Source: Cytophagales bacterium (lineage in GTDB: Bacteria > Pseudomonadota > Gammaproteobacteria > Burkholderiales > Burkholderiaceae_C). Taken from it: a stretch of DNA of 64,000 bases. Position 1 is the stretch's first letter, and the number at the start of each line of letters is the position of its first letter. The position numbers and the translations under genes were made by a program. Where the stretch lies: the NCBI GenBank assembly GCA_030054145.1, contig JASGCK010000003.1, positions 233,127 through 297,126 of the forward strand, written 5' to 3'. Of this stretch, positions 37,174 through 47,111 are shown in pieces. Below the pieces are notes generated by a model. It ran no database searches, was not told the origin of the DNA, and was given only the letters and a program-made list of their open reading frames with translations.

Positions 37174-37995
37174 ATGGCAACTGCTTTGATTCATCCTACC
37201 GCCATTATTGATGCGGCCGCGCAGATTGATAGCAGTGTAGCTATTGGTCCCTACACGGTCATTGGCCCGCACGTCAAGATTGATAAGGGTTCCAGCGTTG
37301 GCGCACACTGCGTCATTGAAGGGCATACAACGATTGGTACCGACAACCGTATTTTTCAATTCAACTCGATTGGTGCTATTGCGCAAGATAAAAAATATGC
37401 AGGCGAGGCATCGGAGCTCGTCATTGGTGATCGCAACACGATTCGCGAGTTTTGCACACTCAATATTGGCACGGCGACACCCGCGCAAAATCCTTCAAGC
37501 AATGGCATCGGAAAAACCAGCATCGGAAGCGACAACTGGATCATGGCGTATGTCCATGTCGCGCACGATTGCACGATTGGTAGCCATACCATTTTTGCAA
37601 ACAACTCCCAGCTTGCAGGACACGTTGAGGTTGGCGATTGGGTCATTCTTGGCGGTTTCACTGTTGTGCATCAATTCGTTCGAATAGGGGCGCACAGCAT
37701 GACGGCGATGTGCTCATTGTTATTTGCCGATTTGCCGCCCTATGTGATGTGTCAAGGTCAGCCAGCGGTTGCGCGTTCGATGAATTTTGAGGGTTTGCGC
37801 CGCCGTGGTTTTTCGCCCGAGCGCATTGCGGCTGTTAAGGCGATGCACAAAATTCTCTATCGCAGCGATCTGTCGTTAGATAAGGCTTGCGAGCAAATTG
37901 AGGCATTAAAAAATGCGACCCCTCATGCTGCTGATGCCGCCTTGTTGGTTGAGTTCCTTCGTAGCACGCCTGCGCATCGCGGGATTGTGCGGTAG
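37174..37995 (+). CDS. lpxA: UDP-N-acetylglucosamine acyltransferase
   Basis: A 273-residue LpxA that commits UDP-GlcNAc to lipid A by 3-O-acylation. Hexapeptide repeats begin at HPTAIIDAAAQIDSSVAIGP. The catalytic histidine lies in VHVAHDCTIGS (about residue 130); GGFTVVHQFVRIGAHSMT and DLPPYVMCQGQPA are signatures. The C-terminal helical domain follows. ATG 37174 is chosen; an upstream GTG at 37144 would lie within fabZ. lpxB follows after 23 bases. Confidence 0.97.
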   Translation: MATALIHPTAIIDAAAQIDSSVAIGPYTVIGPHVKIDKGSSVGAHCVIEGHTTIGTDNRIFQFNSIGAIAQDKKYAGEASELVIGDRNTIREFCTLNIGTATPAQNPSSNGIGKTSIGSDNWIMAYVHVAHDCTIGSHTIFANNSQLAGHVEVGDWVILGGFTVVHQFVRIGAHSMTAMCSLLFADLPPYVMCQGQPAVARSMNFEGLRRRGFSPERIAAVKAMHKILYRSDLSLDKACEQIEALKNATPHAADAALLVEFLRSTPAHRGIVR

Positions 37996-38018
37996 TTCAA
38001 TACCAGAGACACAAGCGC

Positions 38019-39170
38019 GTGAAAGTTGCTCTCGTTGCAGGTGAAACCTCGGGTGATTTGCTGGCTGGACTCTTGTTAGATGGTCTAAAAACTCGCTGGC
38101 CTGAGCTACAAAGTTTCGGTATTGGCGGTGAGCGAATGATGGAGCGCGGTTTTGCGGCATGGTGGTCCTCGGATCAATTAGCGGTGCGTGGTTATATGGA
38201 AGTGCTGCGTCATTACCGCGAGATTACGGGCATTCGCAGGCAGCTGAAGGCGCGATTATTAGCCCCTAGCGGCAAGGATCGTCCCGATGTTTTTATTGGT
38301 GTTGATGCGCCCGATTTCAATTTAGATCTCGCCCATGACTTGCGTGCGAGCGGCATGAAGACGATTCAATTTGTGAGTCCATCGATTTGGGCTTGGCGCG
38401 GCGAGCGGATTGAAAAGATTCAACAAAGCGTCGATCATGTGCTGTGTATTTTTCCGTTTGAACCTGCCATTTACGCCAAACACGGAGTGTCTGCGAGCTA
38501 TGTCGGTCATCCTTTGGCAGGCGTGATACCGCTAGAGGTCAATCGGGATAAGGCACGCGAGGCATTGGGTCTTTTTGTCAATGATGTCGTTGTGGCCGTT
38601 TTGCCCGGCAGCCGTACCTCAGAAATTGAGTATCTGGGTCTACCTTTTGCGCAAACAATCAAGCGCTTGCTGCAAGCGAGACCAGCCTTGAAGGTGCTGA
38701 TTCCTGCTGTGCCGCTGCTTAAAAATACAATCACCGAGCAGCTTGGCAAGGTGCTTGGCGCCAGCGAGTGCCATCAAGTACAGGTACTTCATGGTCAATC
38801 GCATGCAGCGCTGGCGGCTTGCGATGTGTCGTTGGTGGCCAGCGGTACGGCGACTCTTGAGGCTGCGCTGTTTAAGCGTCCGATGGTGATTGCCTACAAA
38901 ATGCACGCGCTGAGTTGGTGGAAGATGCGCCGCATGAAGTACCAGCCGTGGGTCGGTCTTCCTAATATTTTGTGCCAAGATTTTGTTGTGCCAGAATTTT
39001 TGCAAAACGCGGCAACCCCCGAAGCTCTCTCGGATGCCGTGCTGGCGTGGCTTGATGACCCCGTGCGCTGCGCCGCTATCACGGGACGTTTCATGGCGCT
39101 GCATCACGAGCTGTTGCGCGATACCCCGCGCATCGCCGCAGGAGATGTGGCAAAGGTACTGGCGCAATGA
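38019..39170 (+). CDS. lpxB: Lipid-A-disaccharide synthase
   Basis: A 383-residue GT19 glycosyltransferase joining UDP-diacyl-GlcN and lipid X. The N-terminus [15 protein letters not shown] and the middle [13 protein letters not shown] are family signatures, and LPGSRTSEI marks the nucleotide-binding C-terminal domain. The start codon is GTG (38019), preceded by no obvious strong ribosome-binding site. It overlaps rnhB by 4 bases. Confidence 0.96.
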   Translation: MKVALVAGETSGDLLAGLLLDGLKTRWPELQSFGIGGERMMERGFAAWWSSDQLAVRGYMEVLRHYREITGIRRQLKARLLAPSGKDRPDVFIGVDAPDFNLDLAHDLRASGMKTIQFVSPSIWAWRGERIEKIQQSVDHVLCIFPFEPAIYAKHGVSASYVGHPLAGVIPLEVNRDKAREALGLFVNDVVVAVLPGSRTSEIEYLGLPFAQTIKRLLQARPALKVLIPAVPLLKNTITEQLGKVLGASECHQVQVLHGQSHAALAACDVSLVASGTATLEAALFKRPMVIAYKMHALSWWKMRRMKYQPWVGLPNILCQDFVVPEFLQNAATPEALSDAVLAWLDDPVRCAAITGRFMALHHELLRDTPRIAAGDVAKVLAQ

Positions 39171-39802
39171 AAAAAAAGACAACTGCGGTGCCTTTGTTGG
39201 CGGTACAGCCATCCCTCGTTTGGGATAAGCCAGGCTTGGTTGCGGGTGTGGACGAAGCGGGGCGTGGGCCGCTGGCAGGCCCCGTGGTTGCGGCAGCGGT
39301 TATTTTGGATGAGCTGTATCCGATCAAGGGTTTGGATGATTCAAAAAAATTAACGGCTAAACGACGCGCAGAACTCTTTGATGAAATTATGGCGAAGGCG
39401 CTGTGCTGTTCGGTCGCCGAAGCGTCGGTCGATGAGATTGATCGACTGAATATTTTGCAAGCCACCATGCTTGCCATGCAGCGCGCCGTGGCGGGGCTTC
39501 GCCTTCCACCTGCGAAAGTGCTGGTCGATGGCAACCGTGTGCCTGTGCTCCCGATGTTGGCGGAGGCTATTGTTGGCGGAGATGCCATCGTTCCTGCCAT
39601 CTCTGCCGCATCTATTCTTGCGAAGGTGACGCGGGATCGGTGGTGTGAAAGAGTGGATACAGCGCATCCTACTTATGGTTTTGCCAAGCACAAAGGTTAT
39701 GGGACGGTAGCGCACTTAGCCGCGCTGACGCGGCACGGCGCAACGCTGCTGCACCGCAAAAGCTTTGCACCCGTGGCAGCGGTGCTAGGGCGCACGCTGT
39801 GA
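39167..39802 (+). CDS. rnhB: Ribonuclease HII
   Basis: A 211-residue RNase HII, removing ribonucleotides from DNA. The acidic site is seen in [14 protein letters not shown] (D and E near residues 27-28), then DDSKKLT, and [10 protein letters not shown] and [13 protein letters not shown], all characteristic. It overlaps lpxB and the following methyltransferase by 4 bases each (ATGA, GTGA), so the three are translated together. Confidence 0.96.
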   Translation: MKKKTTAVPLLAVQPSLVWDKPGLVAGVDEAGRGPLAGPVVAAAVILDELYPIKGLDDSKKLTAKRRAELFDEIMAKALCCSVAEASVDEIDRLNILQATMLAMQRAVAGLRLPPAKVLVDGNRVPVLPMLAEAIVGGDAIVPAISAASILAKVTRDRWCERVDTAHPTYGFAKHKGYGTVAHLAALTRHGATLLHRKSFAPVAAVLGRTL

Positions 39803-40638
39803 AGACGCAAGCCACGCTCGCCATGACGAGCATTACTTCGGCGAACAATCCACTCATCAAAATGCTGAAGCGATTAGCGCAATCGGGCAGCGCTTATAAG
39901 GATGCAGGAGAGATTTGGCTTGAGGGCGAGCATCTGTGCGATGCCTATCTTTTGTCGTTAACGCGCTCGTTGCCCAATCAAGCGGCTATGCCTGCGTTGC
40001 AAACTGCGGTATTGTCCGAGTCCGCTAAGACTTATTGGACTAGGCGTTTGGAGGCCATGCTCGCGCAAGGCTTATTGGCTAAGGCCTTTGCGGTAGTCGT
40101 TTTGCCAGATGCGCTCTTGGCGCAAATCAGTAGCTTGCCATCGGCAAGTGGTTTAGGGCTCGTGCTAAAGCTTCCTGAGCAATCAAACACGATTCAAAAA
40201 TTAGCGCATACGGTGGTTTTAGATCGGCTGCAAGATGCTGGTAATGTAGGTTCGATTCTGCGCAGTAGCGCTGCGTTTGGCGTGACTCAAGTGCTGGCGT
40301 TGCAAGGCACGGCAGCGCTTTGGTCGCCCAAGGTTTTAAGGGCAGGCATGGGAGCGCATTTTGCACTGCATCTGGTTGAGAACTTGACGGTTGATGAGAT
40401 TCAATTGGATGTCCCCATTCTTGCAACCCAGGTTCACGCGGGTGACTATTTACACATTTTGCAAGCTAACAAAAAGCTACCCCATCCCTGCGCATGGATC
40501 ATGGGGCATGAGGGGCAGGGTGTCTGCCAAGCCTTAATGGATAAGGCTTCCATCAAGGTCAATATTGCGCAGTCGGGGCAAGAATCTTTAAACGTTGCCG
40601 CTGCCGCTGCCGTTTGTTTGTTTGCAAGCTCAACTTAA
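39799..40638 (+). CDS. TrmH/SpoU-family RNA 2'-O-methyltransferase
   Basis: A 279-residue SPOUT-class RNA methyltransferase. The N-terminal substrate-binding part includes [13 protein letters not shown] and IWLEGEHLC (about residues 12-50). The C-terminal knot has motif 1 [20 protein letters not shown], motif 2 [10 protein letters not shown] and motif 3 [14 protein letters not shown]. The target (rRNA or tRNA) is not determined; it resembles the rRNA methylases at this locus in Burkholderiales. GTG at 39799 is taken; ATG at 39823 also fits. Confidence 0.9.
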   Translation: MKTQATLAMTSITSANNPLIKMLKRLAQSGSAYKDAGEIWLEGEHLCDAYLLSLTRSLPNQAAMPALQTAVLSESAKTYWTRRLEAMLAQGLLAKAFAVVVLPDALLAQISSLPSASGLGLVLKLPEQSNTIQKLAHTVVLDRLQDAGNVGSILRSSAAFGVTQVLALQGTAALWSPKVLRAGMGAHFALHLVENLTVDEIQLDVPILATQVHAGDYLHILQANKKLPHPCAWIMGHEGQGVCQALMDKASIKVNIAQSGQESLNVAAAAAVCLFASST

Positions 40639-40674
40639 GCCCGTGCGCACAAGTTGATTAGTTTATAAATCGAT

Positions 40675-40693
40675 GTGTAGACAAACGTGTAGA
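40675..40693 (+). promoter_or_regulatory. Direct repeats before brnT, candidate operator
   Basis: GTGTAGA occurs at 40675 and 40687, 12 bases apart, and the second overlaps TAGAAT, a possible -10. BrnA-type antitoxins repress their own promoter, so this is a natural operator candidate. Confidence 0.4.
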
Positions 40694-40701
40694 ATAAGGT
40701 C

Positions 40702-40986
40702 ATGAAAATCACGGACTTTGATTGGGACGCGGGCAATTGGCCAAAGTGCGGCAAACATGGCGTGTCTCGTGAGGAAATTGAAGAGGTCTTTCTCGGTACG
40801 CCTGCTGTGATGCCAGATCCAAACCCGAACGAGTCACGGATGAGAGCCATTGGAAAAACAAAGGCTGGTCGCTATGCTTTTCTAGTTTTTACCCTGCGCA
40901 AGGTTGGCCGCCAAACCATGCTACGCACAATCAGCGCCCGCTTCATGCACCAAAAGGAGATCGACCACTATGAGCACAAAATCTAA
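40702..40986 (+). CDS. brnT: BrnT family ribonuclease toxin
   Basis: A 94-residue BrnT-type toxin with the RelE-like fold. It shows FDWDAGNWPKCGKHGVSREE near the start, EEVFLGTP, ESRMRAIGKTKAGRYAFLVF and LRTISARFMHQKEIDHYE, the usual pattern with conserved H, R and ISAR. It should inhibit translation by RNA cleavage. As is usual for this family the toxin precedes its antitoxin; the antitoxin start lies 17 bases inside this gene. It stands between the rRNA methylase and adk. Confidence 0.9.
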   Translation: MKITDFDWDAGNWPKCGKHGVSREEIEEVFLGTPAVMPDPNPNESRMRAIGKTKAGRYAFLVFTLRKVGRQTMLRTISARFMHQKEIDHYEHKI

Positions 40987-41227
40987 GCCAATGCCCTCTT
41001 TCGCAAGCGACGCGGACGCTGATCGTTTCGTCGATACGGCCGACCTCTCGCAATACAACCTGTCGGGGTTCACGCCTATGCGCTTTGAACTAGAGCCGAA
41101 GACCGCAGCGCTCAACATGCGACTGCCTCACAATTTGCTTCATGCTTTGAAGCTCAAAGCGCAAGCCAAAAAAATACCGTACACGCGCTATGTGCGCCAG
41201 CTCTTGGAGAGGGAAGTGGCCGCATGA
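40970..41227 (+). CDS. brnA: BrnA/CopG-family antitoxin
   Basis: An 85-residue CopG-type antitoxin. The N-terminal part FASDADADRFVDTADLSQYN matches the toxin-binding region of CopG antitoxins, and the C-terminal ribbon-helix-helix is LNMRLPHNLLHALKLKAQA with the basic KKIPYTRYVRQLLERE. ATG 40970 is chosen because it overlaps brnT by 17 bases and gives the normal family N-terminus. It ends convergently with adk. Confidence 0.88.
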   Translation: MSTKSKPMPSFASDADADRFVDTADLSQYNLSGFTPMRFELEPKTAALNMRLPHNLLHALKLKAQAKKIPYTRYVRQLLEREVAA

Positions 41228-41253
41228 AAATGCTAGTGCTTGCAACTATTCGA

Positions 41254-42734
<1,481 letters not shown>

Positions 42735-42748
42735 GTGCGCGGTTCGTC

Positions 42749-42937
42749 TTAGCGTTTTTCTTCAATTTCAGCTTCAGTTAAAGGGCGTGCTTCGTTCTCT
42801 AACATCACGGGAATGCCATCCCGCACAGGATAAGCAAGGCGTGCGCTGCGGCTGACTAGCTCTTGCGTATCGGGATTCCAGCGCAGAGGGCCTTTGGTGA
42901 CGGGGCAGACGAGTAGTTCGAGAAGTTTGGTATCCAT
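42749..42937 (-). CDS. Trm112 family protein (YcaR-like)
   Basis: A 62-residue Trm112-like protein. It reads [20 protein letters not shown], with [20 protein letters not shown], the standard bacterial pattern. Only one of the zinc cysteines is left (residue 11), which is common in this YcaR-type group. Trm112 proteins in eukaryotes and archaea activate methyltransferases; the bacterial role between lpxK and kdsB is unknown. Confidence 0.92.
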   Translation of the reverse strand: MDTKLLELLVCPVTKGPLRWNPDTQELVSRSARLAYPVRDGIPVMLENEARPLTEAEIEEKR

Positions 42938-42949
42938 AGGGCGTGTTTC

Positions 42950-43924
42950 TTAGTTGGCAATCAGGGCATGCATCGTAGCGTCAAAGACGGCTAAAAATGT
43001 CGTATTCAATTCCACTTCCAGCGGCACCGCTAATATTTGCCACGCCATGTGTGGGTAGCGATGCCATAGTTTGAGCGCATCTTTTTCGGTGCATAGCCAA
43101 AGCGCATTTTGATCAGGGGCGGGATTAAATGTGGCAAAACTGTCGTGATCTGCATACGCCGTTGCTGTCGTCAGCAGCAGCCCTTTGGCTGTCAGCATGG
43201 CAAAAAATGCTTGAGGCTTGGCAATGCCTGCAATGGCGTGCAGTGGTCTATCTTTTAATTCGCTCAGCGCTGCCAGCGGATAACGTTGTCCTGTGCTATC
43301 AACCGCCGATTGAGCCAATTGGCGCGGCACGTCTTGCAGCATCAAATGCACGGCACTTCGGGCTTGGCGTGGCCAAGGTTCACGCAGCGGTCCTGCGGGC
43401 AGTAGCCAGCCGTTGCCTGTGCCGCGTTCATCACATACGACGATTTCAATATCGCGCTTTAAAGCCAAGTGTTGCAAGCCATCATCACTCACGATCACAT
43501 TGCATTCGGGGTGGCTGATGCGTAGTGCCTTGGCAGCCTGCACGCGGTTCGCAGCCACAGCCACAGGGACTTGGCGCGTGCGTGCGATGAGCAGCGGCTC
43601 GTCACCGACTTGCTCTGCGGTGCTGTTGGCGGTGACGATTTGGCATTCCTTGCTCGTGCGCCCATAGCCACGTGAGACAACACCTGGCTTGTAGCCCATA
43701 GCCTGCAAGCGTTGCACGAGAGCCATCACGATGGGGGTTTTGCCAACCCCACCCGCCATCACATTGCCGACCACCACCACGGGGACAGGCAGGGTGTGTG
43801 GTTTGAAGAAGCCCCAGTCGTAGAGCTTGGTGCGCATCCAGTGCAGGCAGCCATAGACTTTTGCCACTGGCCACAGCGCAATTGCAAAAGGATGACGGCG
43901 ACTTTGCCAATGACGTGGAGGCAT
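42950..43924 (-). CDS. lpxK: Tetraacyldisaccharide 4'-kinase
   Basis: A 324-residue LpxK, a membrane-associated P-loop kinase that phosphorylates the lipid A precursor at the 4' position. VVGNVMAGGVGKTPIVMAL is the Walker A region (about residues 50-68) and DDGLQH (near 147) is the family metal site. The N-terminal region, with hydrophobic residues, binds the membrane. It lies between exbD (27 bases) and Trm112. Confidence 0.96.
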   Translation of the reverse strand: MPPRHWQSRRHPFAIALWPVAKVYGCLHWMRTKLYDWGFFKPHTLPVPVVVVGNVMAGGVGKTPIVMALVQRLQAMGYKPGVVSRGYGRTSKECQIVTANSTAEQVGDEPLLIARTRQVPVAVAANRVQAAKALRISHPECNVIVSDDGLQHLALKRDIEIVVCDERGTGNGWLLPAGPLREPWPRQARSAVHLMLQDVPRQLAQSAVDSTGQRYPLAALSELKDRPLHAIAGIAKPQAFFAMLTAKGLLLTTATAYADHDSFATFNPAPDQNALWLCTEKDALKLWHRYPHMAWQILAVPLEVELNTTFLAVFDATMHALIAN

Positions 43925-43951
43925 AGGATGTGGTTTTTTTTGCGGATGGCT

Positions 43952-44371
43952 TTATTGACTTTGCTGCGCGGCAAACGTCACTTGCGACAGCCCCGCCGCC
44001 CGTGCCGCTTCCATCACCGTCATGACCGATTGGTGACTTGCCAATGCATCGGCGCTGATGATGACGACCGTGTTTTTACTGTTGCTGCCTGCTGCCTCGC
44101 GCAAGAGCTGCGCAATGGGCTGCACGCCTTTGCCGTCCACGGCTTGCTTGCCAACGGCATAACGCCCATCGCTACCGACGGCGACAACGATTTCCTTGGG
44201 ATAGTCCTTCGCTTGCTCGGTATCGGCGGTGGGTAATTTGACTTGTAACTCGGTGAATTTGCTGTACGTGGTGGAGAGCATTAAAAAGATGAGAACGACA
44301 AGCAGCACATCAATAAACGGGATCAGGTTGATCTCGGGCTCATCGGTTTTTTTCGATAGAGTGAAGTTCAT
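43952..44371 (-). CDS. exbD: ExbD/TolR family biopolymer transport protein
   Basis: A 139-residue ExbD-type protein with one membrane segment (about residues 15-36) including EINLIPFIDVLLVVLIFLM, in which the membrane aspartate couples proton flow. The C-terminal periplasmic domain is about 90 residues. ATG 44371 shares its A with the exbB stop (TAATG). ExbB-ExbD energise TonB-like systems; no tonB or receptor is visible nearby, and this locus precedes lpxK in many Burkholderiales. Confidence 0.93.
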   Translation of the reverse strand: MNFTLSKKTDEPEINLIPFIDVLLVVLIFLMLSTTYSKFTELQVKLPTADTEQAKDYPKEIVVAVGSDGRYAVGKQAVDGKGVQPIAQLLREAAGSNSKNTVVIISADALASHQSVMTVMEAARAAGLSQVTFAAQQSQ

Positions 44372-45006
44372 TATTCGGGGCGGCAATAGACTTTGATGTG
44401 CTGATAAAAGCGCTCGCTTGATTGCTCAAGCAGCAGCGCAATTGCATCTGACTTGGCTTTGAAATAGCGCCAAAAAATGAGGCTTGGAATCGCCACGATG
44501 AGACCAAACGCGGTGTTGTAGAGTGCAACCGAAATGCCGTGCGCTAGCATGGCTGGATTCGTCCCCGAGCTGGCGCTTGTTGGTGCTTGCGCACCAAAGA
44601 TCTCAATCATGCCAATCACCGTCCCCAGCAGCCCGAGTAGCGGGGCAACCGACGCAATGGTGGCCAGTGCAGCCAGATATTTCTCTAGCAGTTGCGTTGC
44701 TTGCCGCCCAGCAACCTCTATGGCCGTTTTAAGCTCTTCAGGGCTGGGGCGTGGATGCGCCGTTAATGCGCGAAAGCCTGCCGCAAAAATTGATCCAAGG
44801 ATGGAGCTACTCTCCATTTGTTGGATGACCTCGGACGGTGGCAAGTTCGGATGAGCAATATGGATGGCCTCGTCGAATAACTTAGCGGGTGCAATGCGCT
44901 CGCTGCGCAAAAACATGAACCGTTCAAAAATCAGGGTCAGTGCGACAATCGAGCATATGACCAAAGGCCAAATTGGCCAGCCCGCTGCTTGAAGAATAGT
45001 GAGCAA
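44371..45006 (-). CDS. exbB: MotA/TolQ/ExbB family proton channel protein
   Basis: A 211-residue ExbB with three membrane helices: LVICSIVALTLIFERF near the N-terminus and two in the C-terminal half (IASVAPLLGLLGTVIGMIEIF and GLIVAIPSLIFWRYF, shortened here). APLLGLLGTVIGMI is the MotA/TolQ/ExbB signature. The start is TTG (45006) with a GGAGA site in front; no nearer ATG fits. It is divergent from xseA, whose start is 50 bases away. Confidence 0.92.
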   Translation of the reverse strand: MLTILQAAGWPIWPLVICSIVALTLIFERFMFLRSERIAPAKLFDEAIHIAHPNLPPSEVIQQMESSSILGSIFAAGFRALTAHPRPSPEELKTAIEVAGRQATQLLEKYLAALATIASVAPLLGLLGTVIGMIEIFGAQAPTSASSGTNPAMLAHGISVALYNTAFGLIVAIPSLIFWRYFKAKSDAIALLLEQSSERFYQHIKVYCRPE

Positions 45007-45055
45007 GATGGTCTCCGTTAAAAATAGCTGTTTACTTAAGAGTCACGATTTTCGC

Positions 45056-46303
45056 ATGACATCACCTGATCTTTTTTCACAACCTGAACGGGCGACCTCT
45101 ACAGCGCCCATGCAGCGCCAAGCTTGGCGTGTGGGGGCGCTTTGCTTGGCGATTGCGGACAGCTTGCAAGCGCGGTTCAATCCGCTGGTGGTGCAAGGCG
45201 AGGTGTCTAATTTTTCTCGCGCTGCCAGCGGGCATTGTTATTTCACGCTCAAAGACGACGGTGGTCAGTTGCGCGCCGCCATGTTTAAACGCGCGGCAAC
45301 GGGGCTGCAATTTTTACCGCAAGATGGTCAGCAAGTTGAGGTGACAGGACGGCTTAGCGTGTATGAGCAGCGCGGCGAGTTGCAGTTGGTGGTGGAGTCC
45401 ATGCGCCGCTTGGGGCAAGGCACGTTGCTGGAGGCGTTTCTGCGCTTGAAAACAAAGCTGGATGCTGCGGGGCTGTTTTCACCTGAGCGCAAACGCAGCT
45501 TGCGTCCACATCCTCGCGCCATTGGCGTGGTGACGTCGCCAACCGCTGCGGCTTGGCACGATGTGATGACGGCCTTGCAGCGCCGCGTGCCGCACATTCC
45601 CGTCATTCTTTCTCCTGCGTTGGTGCAAGGCGGGCAAGCGCCCGCATCGTTAATCGCGGCGCTGCATACGCTTTATGCGCAAATTGACGCAGGCAAAGTG
45701 CCGCTTGACGTGATTTTGTTAGTACGCGGCGGCGGCTCTTTAGAAGACTTATGGGCTTTTAATGATGAGCAACTGGCGTATACGATCGCGCAAAGTCCGG
45801 TGCCCGTTATTTGCGGCGTCGGACATGAAATTGATTTCTCTATTGCTGACTTTGTTGCCGATGTACGCGCCCCAACGCCCACCGCTGCGGCGGAACTTTG
45901 CGCAGTGCCTGCCGCGCAGACCTTATCCCACTTGGCTTTGCAGGCCAATGCTTTGCGAAGCGCCATCCAGCAAGGCCTGGAGAGACGGGGGCAAATGCTG
46001 GACGTGGCAGCGCGAAGGCTGATGCAGCCTAGCGCTCAGTTGCGCAGACAGGCGGATCGGCTGGTGCAGATCGGACAGCGCCTGCACGCCGGTATGCAGA
46101 TGCGGATGCAAGCGCAGCAGCATCGGCTGGCGCAGTGTCAAACGCGCCTGGGTTTGCTGCATCCGCAAAAGGTGCTCGACCGAGGTTTTGCGTGGGTGAT
46201 GGATGAGGCGGGAGCGGTGGTGACGGATGCAGACAAACTCACAAGCGGGCAAGGCTTAGCCGTGCATTTAGCCAAGGGCGTGCGGCAGGTTCAAGTGGCA
46301 TAA
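45056..46303 (+). CDS. xseA: Exodeoxyribonuclease VII large subunit
   Basis: A 415-residue XseA. The N-terminal OB-fold (about 20-120) shows VQGEVSNFSRAASGHCYFTL in part (VQGEVSNFSR, GHCYFTLKDD). The catalytic domain has GVVTSPTAAAWHDV, VRGGGSLEDLWAFND and GVGHEIDFSIADFVAD, with the expected aspartates. A long helical region follows. ATG 45056 is chosen because upstream sequence to 44999 lies in exbB and is unlike the family. xseB is not in this window. Confidence 0.95.
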   Translation: MTSPDLFSQPERATSTAPMQRQAWRVGALCLAIADSLQARFNPLVVQGEVSNFSRAASGHCYFTLKDDGGQLRAAMFKRAATGLQFLPQDGQQVEVTGRLSVYEQRGELQLVVESMRRLGQGTLLEAFLRLKTKLDAAGLFSPERKRSLRPHPRAIGVVTSPTAAAWHDVMTALQRRVPHIPVILSPALVQGGQAPASLIAALHTLYAQIDAGKVPLDVILLVRGGGSLEDLWAFNDEQLAYTIAQSPVPVICGVGHEIDFSIADFVADVRAPTPTAAAELCAVPAAQTLSHLALQANALRSAIQQGLERRGQMLDVAARRLMQPSAQLRRQADRLVQIGQRLHAGMQMRMQAQQHRLAQCQTRLGLLHPQKVLDRGFAWVMDEAGAVVTDADKLTSGQGLAVHLAKGVRQVQVA

Positions 46304-46340
46304 AAAACCGCCCACGCCAACCAGCTTTGGATAGACTTTT

Positions 46341-47111
46341 TTATGGCTTTGACGGATTTTGCGCATCCAAAAATGCGCCATGTCTGCAAGTCAAAACCAG
46401 CGTATCCCTAAAGCCAAAAGTCGCAAGCGGTTGAATGGGCGTGGTCTCGTGAATGACTTTGGCATCATCTAACAAAAGTAGCGACCACGGCTCTTGCAGC
46501 GTAAAGCGCTCGCCTGAGCTGCTGCGTGCATCAAACACACGAGTCTCGCCGCCCTTGATGTTGTGTCGGTTCACCATAAAAACGCCCACCAAATCAACAC
46601 CATCGCGGTGTGCGCCCTCTGGCGTGGGGCGACCAAGGCCGCCTTCTACCGCCTCAATGCGGAATGAATGTGCTTCGATGTACTGCGCCCCCACGCTGAA
46701 TGCTGCGTTCAACTGATTGGCGGTTTTAGCGAAAGCCGTGAGCAGTTTTTGCCATGCGGGCAGGGCTAGGATGTGCGCAGGCATGGGCTCAAACCAGCGC
46801 GTCATGCCGCCGTGCAGTGCGTTGTACGTTAGCGGCTGCCAATGTGCGCGGTGCGGAGCGAGCGTCAGCGCATCGTTCTCAAACGTGAACGACGAGTGAC
46901 GGCGGCGTCTGTAACGCCCACCATCTTTGAGGTATTGATCGACGGGCATGGCTTCCCAGCTGGCTTGCATTGGCGTGAGCTCATCTTGCACGCAGTTGCT
47001 CCACTTGCAAACGCTGGCGGCGTTGAGGATGGCGTAGCCGCTGGTTTTGAGTTGCTGATCCAAGTTTGCAAGTGTGGTGAGCTTGGGTGAAATTTCGCTG
47101 GTCGTCGTCAT
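46341..47111 (-). CDS. 2-oxoglutarate/Fe(II)-dependent dioxygenase (2OG-Fe_Oxy_2-like)
   Basis: A 256-residue double-stranded beta-helix dioxygenase. The metal triad is visible as H-x-D in AHRDGVD (near residues 169-171) and the distal histidine in VIHETTPI (near 221), with FRDTLVLT giving the 2OG arginine. The architecture resembles the group containing isoleucine dioxygenase and BsmA, which hydroxylate free amino acids. The substrate here is unknown. Its ATG overlaps the FemAB-like gene stop by 4 bases, so the two are likely used together. Confidence 0.82.
   Translation of the reverse strand: MTTTSEISPKLTTLANLDQQLKTSGYAILNAASVCKWSNCVQDELTPMQASWEAMPVDQYLKDGGRYRRRRHSSFTFENDALTLAPHRAHWQPLTYNALHGGMTRWFEPMPAHILALPAWQKLLTAFAKTANQLNAAFSVGAQYIEAHSFRIEAVEGGLGRPTPEGAHRDGVDLVGVFMVNRHNIKGGETRVFDARSSSGERFTLQEPWSLLLLDDAKVIHETTPIQPLATFGFRDTLVLTCRHGAFLDAQNPSKP

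Noticed and set aside
44999-45055. Upstream start for xseA
   Set aside because: It runs into the divergent exbB gene and lacks family similarity; ATG 45056 fits better.
46304-46340. Terminator between xseA and the dioxygenase gene
   Set aside because: A-run and T-run are present but there is no GC-rich inverted repeat between them.
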